A stretch of 9,635 nt of DNA from CAYFXE01 sp964347035 (GTDB lineage: Bacteria > Acidobacteriota > Aminicenantia > Aminicenantales > Aminicenantaceae): contig CAYFXE010000068.1 in the NCBI GenBank assembly GCA_964347035.1, positions 1-9,635 of the forward strand, written 5' to 3'. Shown piece by piece: positions 6,517 to 9,635 of the stretch (the first letter of the stretch is position 1; the number at the start of each line of letters is the position of its first letter). A model generated the notes under the pieces. The model saw only the letters and a list, made by a program, of their open reading frames with translations. It was not told the DNA's origin and searched no databases. Position numbers and translations under genes: made by a program.

Positions 6517-7909
6517 AAATTATTCCTATGATTAAGTAAATGGCAGAAGCTACAGAGGCCACGACTAAAGCATAGGGCAGCTGAGTCCGCACATGATCCA
6601 TGTGATCACAAGCACTGCCCAAGGAAGAAAGGACCGTGGTGTCAGAAAGGGGCGAACAATGGTCTCCGAACACCCCTCCTCCAGCCACAGCCGCGATCGT
6701 TACTAAAACAAGGGAAGAAACCTGGCCCTGGCTGAATTCGAAGGCCAGAGGAACAGCAATCGGGATCATGATAGCGTAGGTCCCCCAGGACGTGCCTGTA
6801 GCAAAGCTGACAAAGGCACTGATCACGAAAATCAAAACAGGCAGGAAACCTGGATTAAGCCATCCCTGGCTAATATCGATGACATACTGTGCAGTCCCCA
6901 TCTCGCGGCTCACCATATTGATGGCATAAGCAAAGGCCAGAATCATAACAGCAGGCATAACTCCCTTAATTCCGGCTAAAACAGTCTTCATCAAACCACG
7001 CACGTTATCCACTCTCTGGAACAGCATAAAAATGCCGAGGACAACTGTGGCTAGCATAAAACTGTCCAGGACTCGTGCCTGACCCGTCGCAAAAAATGTC
7101 CCCAGGTTTACGGCGATAACGATCAAAACAGGGGCAAAAAAATTCATCCAGATATTCGGCCGCCCTTTTTCAGAAACAGAGAGGCTCGTTAGCTCAGTAC
7201 TCATCATCGGGACTGAACCGGGGCGGCTGACTTCGCCTTTGAGAATGGCCCGGCGCTCAGCCGTTCTCATCGGGCCAAATTCAGGCATAACTTTCCAAGC
7301 AATCAAAGCCACCATCACGACCGACAAGATGGAATAAAAATTAAAAGGGATGGACTTGATAAACAGAGACATGGCCTCTTTCTTATCGAGCACGGGTCCG
7401 ATGCCGATCATCAGACTGGTAATAAATACAGCCCAACCTGTGATCGGCGCCAGAACACTTACCGGAGCAGACGTAGAATCACATATATAGGCCAACTTCT
7501 CCCTGGAAACCTTAGCCTTATCGGTCAACTTTCTCATCACAGGTCCGACGAACAACGGGCTGAAATAATCGCTGAAGAAAATGAACATCCCCAATCCCCA
7601 TCCCAGAAACTGAGTCTGTGATCGCGTCCGCGTTAAGGATTTAACCCTGCGAGAAAACATATCCACTGCCCCACAGCGTTGGTAAAAAGCCACCAGAATC
7701 CCGATGCAGATCTCGATCAGGCAAACCCACATGAACTCACGGCTGCCGAGAGTTTTAACCAGGAGTTCGGGGAAGCCGATCAGCCCCTGCCCCATCAGAA
7801 GAACACCTAAGAGACAGGCAATGGCGAGGCTGAATATGGGCTCTCGCGTCAGGAAGGCCAGCAGGATAGCGAGTAAGGGGGGGATTAAAGACAGCCATCC
7901 GTATTCCAT
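6515..7909 (-). CDS. NhaC-family Na+/H+ (or Na+/organic substrate) antiporter
   Basis: A 464-residue polytopic inner-membrane protein of the NhaC antiporter family, which includes Na+/H+ exchangers and MleN-type malate/lactate antiporters. Hallmarks are FFSDYFSPLFVGP (111-123), CDSTSAPVSVLAPITGW (143-159), FATGTSWGTY (369-378), GGGVFGDHCSPLSDTTVLSS (410-429) and CDHMDHVRTQLPY (434-446). D114, D144 and the D416/H417/D423 group are good candidates for ion coupling. About eleven to twelve hydrophobic segments are seen, with a polar loop around residues 210-255. GGGAG lies 6 bases before the ATG, supporting the start. Because the next cistron is an amino-acid-dehydrogenase-like enzyme, the carrier may exchange a related amino or organic acid rather than only protons; this is inference. 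A weak promoter-like TTGCAT...TATAAG with a short 15-base spacer lies in the 76-base gap upstream. Confidence 0.92.
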   Translation of the reverse strand: MEYGWLSLIPPLLAILLAFLTREPIFSLAIACLLGVLLMGQGLIGFPELLVKTLGSREFMWVCLIEICIGILVAFYQRCGAVDMFSRRVKSLTRTRSQTQFLGWGLGMFIFFSDYFSPLFVGPVMRKLTDKAKVSREKLAYICDSTSAPVSVLAPITGWAVFITSLMIGIGPVLDKKEAMSLFIKSIPFNFYSILSVVMVALIAWKVMPEFGPMRTAERRAILKGEVSRPGSVPMMSTELTSLSVSEKGRPNIWMNFFAPVLIVIAVNLGTFFATGQARVLDSFMLATVVLGIFMLFQRVDNVRGLMKTVLAGIKGVMPAVMILAFAYAINMVSREMGTAQYVIDISQGWLNPGFLPVLIFVISAFVSFATGTSWGTYAIMIPIAVPLAFEFSQGQVSSLVLVTIAAVAGGGVFGDHCSPLSDTTVLSSLGSACDHMDHVRTQLPYALVVASVASAIYLIIGII

Positions 7910-7985
7910 AGAATTCTCCCGCGAGGTACGGGGACTATCTTATAAAGCTAAGTTCTGGAATGCAATAAAAAAGAGGTTAAGGCGC

Positions 7986-8624
7986 CTATCCCTCCCAGAC
8001 CCAGCGGTGGTTGCAGATATCGTGTCCCTGCATCAATGTTTTCGTTCTGATCATTCTGATCTTCGGGTTGAATCCTTGGCAATAGGCGTAATCTCCATGG
8101 CAAATGGCAGCGTACCCGATATCAGCGGCATCAGCATCGCGGAATGTTTTGGCCCATAAGCACTCTTTAATTTTCCCTTCTATGACCGTGTTGCTCTCTT
8201 CGACGATTTCAAAGGATAAGACGTGCTGCCAGAAACGGTCTACTAATAAATTTTTGAATATGGATTTAAAGGCCGTGAAATCATTTTTGGGAAGGCTCTT
8301 GACAAGATTCTGAGCATTCTGCCTGGCCGATTCCATTGAGGCGTTCTTCAACAGCTCGATAAATTTATTTTTTCCGATTTGAGCCTCAAGATTCTTCATG
8401 ATCGGGATGAAATTATTCGTGAAACCGAAATCATAGACATCTTTAAAACTCATCCCTGAGTCCTCTAAGAATTTATGTTTCTTTTCAGCCGTCTCTTTTT
8501 TCTCTTCCTGACCGGGAATGGCCAAAAGGCTGCTGCATCCGAGACAGAAGAGCGTGCTCGCTGGTAAAACATTCTTAAGAAATTGTCTTCGACTCGTGAG
8601 GAATGCCGGAATTTTAGTCGTCAT
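7986..8624 (-). CDS. Tat-signal protein with C-terminal L-2-amino-thiazoline-4-carboxylate hydrolase-like domain
   Basis: A 212-residue protein starting with a twin-arginine signal (SRRQFLK, 11-17, then a hydrophobic stretch to about 35), so it is predicted to be folded before export. FCLGC (26-30) resembles a lipobox but has Cys where Leu/Val is expected at -3, so lipid anchoring at C30 is only possible. The C-terminal part carries GYAAICHGDYAYCQGFNP (170-187) and RTKTLMQGHDICNHRW (193-208). This C..D...C.....RT.TL..G..C pattern is what I recall of the ATC hydrolase family (cysteine synthesis from DL-2-amino-thiazoline-4-carboxylate in the founding members). Candidate functional residues are C175, D178, C182 and C204. 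Most relatives I know are cytoplasmic, so a Tat signal is unusual, and the real reaction may differ. AGGAGAGG precedes the ATG. The kinase-like gene lies 78 bases upstream, same strand. Confidence 0.75.
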   Translation of the reverse strand: MTTKIPAFLTSRRQFLKNVLPASTLFCLGCSSLLAIPGQEEKKETAEKKHKFLEDSGMSFKDVYDFGFTNNFIPIMKNLEAQIGKNKFIELLKNASMESARQNAQNLVKSLPKNDFTAFKSIFKNLLVDRFWQHVLSFEIVEESNTVIEGKIKECLWAKTFRDADAADIGYAAICHGDYAYCQGFNPKIRMIRTKTLMQGHDICNHRWVWEG

Positions 8625-8702
8625 ATGATCCTCTCCTTTTTTTAGATACTTTTGTGGATGATGGAGTATTAGAGAAAATCCATTCAGGATTGAAGACGGA
8701 AT

Positions 8703-9524
8703 TCAATATAAAAAGTTATCTTCGCCTATCTCTTTGATCATCTCATCGATTTCTTTCAATAGGAGCTCTTTGCGCTTGAGGACAGCCTTGATTTCCTTAT
8801 CGGTTAAATAAGGCCCCACAGCCGCTTTAATGGACTCAAAATCCAAGGCTCTGACTTTTTCGACAAACACTTGAGGCAGCTGTCTGATCATCTTAACTCC
8901 CTTGATCCCGTTTTTCCCGAACATCAACTGCTCCTCGTATTTTTTGCCAGAGCGGAACGACTGCGAATGGTCGGGGAGGAGCATCCTCCAATCCTTGGTG
9001 TAAAAGATATTTTCCTGGGTGCGGTCATCATTGGCGATCAGGCTGTCAAAAGCCCGGGCTATGTATTTCATTTTATTCAAATGATCGAGTTTTTCTGGCG
9101 GCATGGGTATTTTATTTTCCATGACGTCCAGTAAACTGTGCTCAAAAATACACCAGAGCTGGAGAGAGCCTCGTTTACCCTTGTACCTCCTCTCAACCGT
9201 AGGGGCAATCATGTTCAGCTCAAGAAGTTTATCCATCTCATAGGCTGCAATCTCATACTGCCAGCCTTCAATGCGGCCTTGTATTTTTCCTCTTGGATTT
9301 TTCCAACAGCCACTATTTTCCTCATCTCCCTTTTTGAGAAAGAGTCTGAACGGTTTATTGACTCCTGTGCCGATTAATTTGGCATCAATGATCTCTGCCG
9401 TCTTCAGAAATTCTTCCCATTTGGCTCTCTCTACTAATTCTTCAGGAGTGAACTGGGCTGCGGACTGCAAATTAAAGCCCAGAAAAATGAATAAGAATAA
9501 AACAAGGATGATATGTTTTTTCAT
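8703..9524 (-). CDS. Exported protein with FAM20/HipA/PI-kinase-like fold (predicted secretory kinase-like)
   Basis: A 273-residue protein with a Sec signal peptide (MKK, then hydrophobic residues 4-18, likely cut after SAA at 21-23). The rest has kinase-like landmarks in the right order. These are a glycine-containing segment GTGVNKPFRLFLKK (52-65), a possible ATP-site lysine in GCWKNP (K75), an alpha-C-like acidic residue in YEIAAYEMDKLL (E91), a catalytic-loop-like ANDDRTQENI (D166/D167 to N172) and a metal-binding-like LLPDHSQSF (D185). The D...N...DH spacing recalls FAM20/Four-jointed, HipA and phosphatidylinositol kinases. I chose the ATG at 9524 because the signal peptide starts there and GAGGAGAGG precedes it; an ATG at 9581 would add 19 polar residues that mask the signal. 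Function and substrate are unknown. The Tat protein gene follows 78 bases downstream. Confidence 0.75.
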   Translation of the reverse strand: MKKHIILVLFLFIFLGFNLQSAAQFTPEELVERAKWEEFLKTAEIIDAKLIGTGVNKPFRLFLKKGDEENSGCWKNPRGKIQGRIEGWQYEIAAYEMDKLLELNMIAPTVERRYKGKRGSLQLWCIFEHSLLDVMENKIPMPPEKLDHLNKMKYIARAFDSLIANDDRTQENIFYTKDWRMLLPDHSQSFRSGKKYEEQLMFGKNGIKGVKMIRQLPQVFVEKVRALDFESIKAAVGPYLTDKEIKAVLKRKELLLKEIDEMIKEIGEDNFLY

Positions 9525-9528
9525 TTTT

Positions 9529-9537
9529 CCTCTCCTC
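9529..9537 (-). promoter_or_regulatory. Shine-Dalgarno that fixes the kinase-like gene start
   Basis: On the minus strand GAGGAGAGG ends 4 bases before the ATG at 9524, the only strong ribosome site near either candidate start. It supports the shorter, signal-peptide-first reading. Confidence 0.7.
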
Positions 9538-9592
9538 GCGCTCTTATTGTCATGAGGGTGACAAGTTTCTGGTATTTCCATTCCCCTCCCTT

Positions 9593-9621
9593 ATTGAAAC
9601 AAAAAGTGAGTGAGATATCAA
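9593..9621 (-). promoter_or_regulatory. Candidate sigma-70-type promoter for the kinase-like gene
   Basis: On the minus strand TTGATA (9621-9616; 5 of 6) is followed after 17 bases by TTCAAT (9598-9593; 4 of 6). Transcription would start near 9586, about 60 bases before the ATG at 9524 and downstream of nothing else visible in the window. It could drive the kinase-like and Tat-protein genes together. By-eye match only. Confidence 0.4.
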
Positions 9622-9635
9622 GTTTTTAAGTTATT

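Noticed and set aside
7704..8159. 151-residue plus-strand frame spanning the antiporter start and the Tat-protein end
   Set aside because: Antisense to two well-supported genes and the gap between them; Arg/Ser-rich without motifs.

Overview
The window is an ordinary-density bacterial chromosome segment (moderate G+C, about 46% by eye) with nine protein-coding genes, no RNA gene, no CRISPR array and no transposase. Gene content (DUF502 protein, DHH-DHHA1 phosphoesterase, NhaC-family antiporter, iron-dependent alcohol dehydrogenase, an exported kinase-like protein, and palindromes headed GGGGTCAGAC) would fit an anaerobic Gram-negative such as Acidobacteriota/Candidatus Aminicenantes or a deltaproteobacterial relative. 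That placement rests on family impressions, not on a marker gene, and is weak.

Layout. Three plus-strand genes occupy 203-2274: a DUF502 membrane protein, a DHH-DHHA1 phosphoesterase and a single-domain response regulator whose last helix is cut by an in-frame TAA. They converge on six minus-strand genes. In order of transcription (right to left) these are an exported kinase-like protein (8703-9524), a Tat-signal protein with an ATC-hydrolase-like C-terminus (7986-8624), an NhaC-family antiporter (6515-7909), a saccharopine-dehydrogenase-family oxidoreductase (5352-6506), an iron-containing alcohol dehydrogenase (3818-5086) and an MFS transporter (2391-3563).

How the genes may work together. 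The antiporter and the saccharopine-dehydrogenase-like enzyme are translationally coupled: the Shine-Dalgarno of the second overlaps the stop of the first. They probably act on one amino-acid or organic-acid substrate. The kinase-like protein and the Tat protein are both exported, lie 78 nt apart on the same strand and could share a message. The MFS gene appears to have its own extended -10 promoter and a leader of about 180 nt with paired segments.

Repeats. Two palindromes (54-126 and 2359-2381) share the head GGGGTCAGAC(C/T)TTGA and look like members of one dispersed family. The first may supply the -35 box for the DUF502 gene; the second lies between the convergent 3' ends, just past the broken response-regulator terminus. 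A third repeat (5220-5302), of the common GTCATTCC...GGGATGAC type, folds into three successive hairpins between the saccharopine-dehydrogenase-like and alcohol dehydrogenase genes. No stretch over 300 bases lacks a gene; the gaps of 202, 254 and 244 bases hold mainly these repeats and putative promoters.
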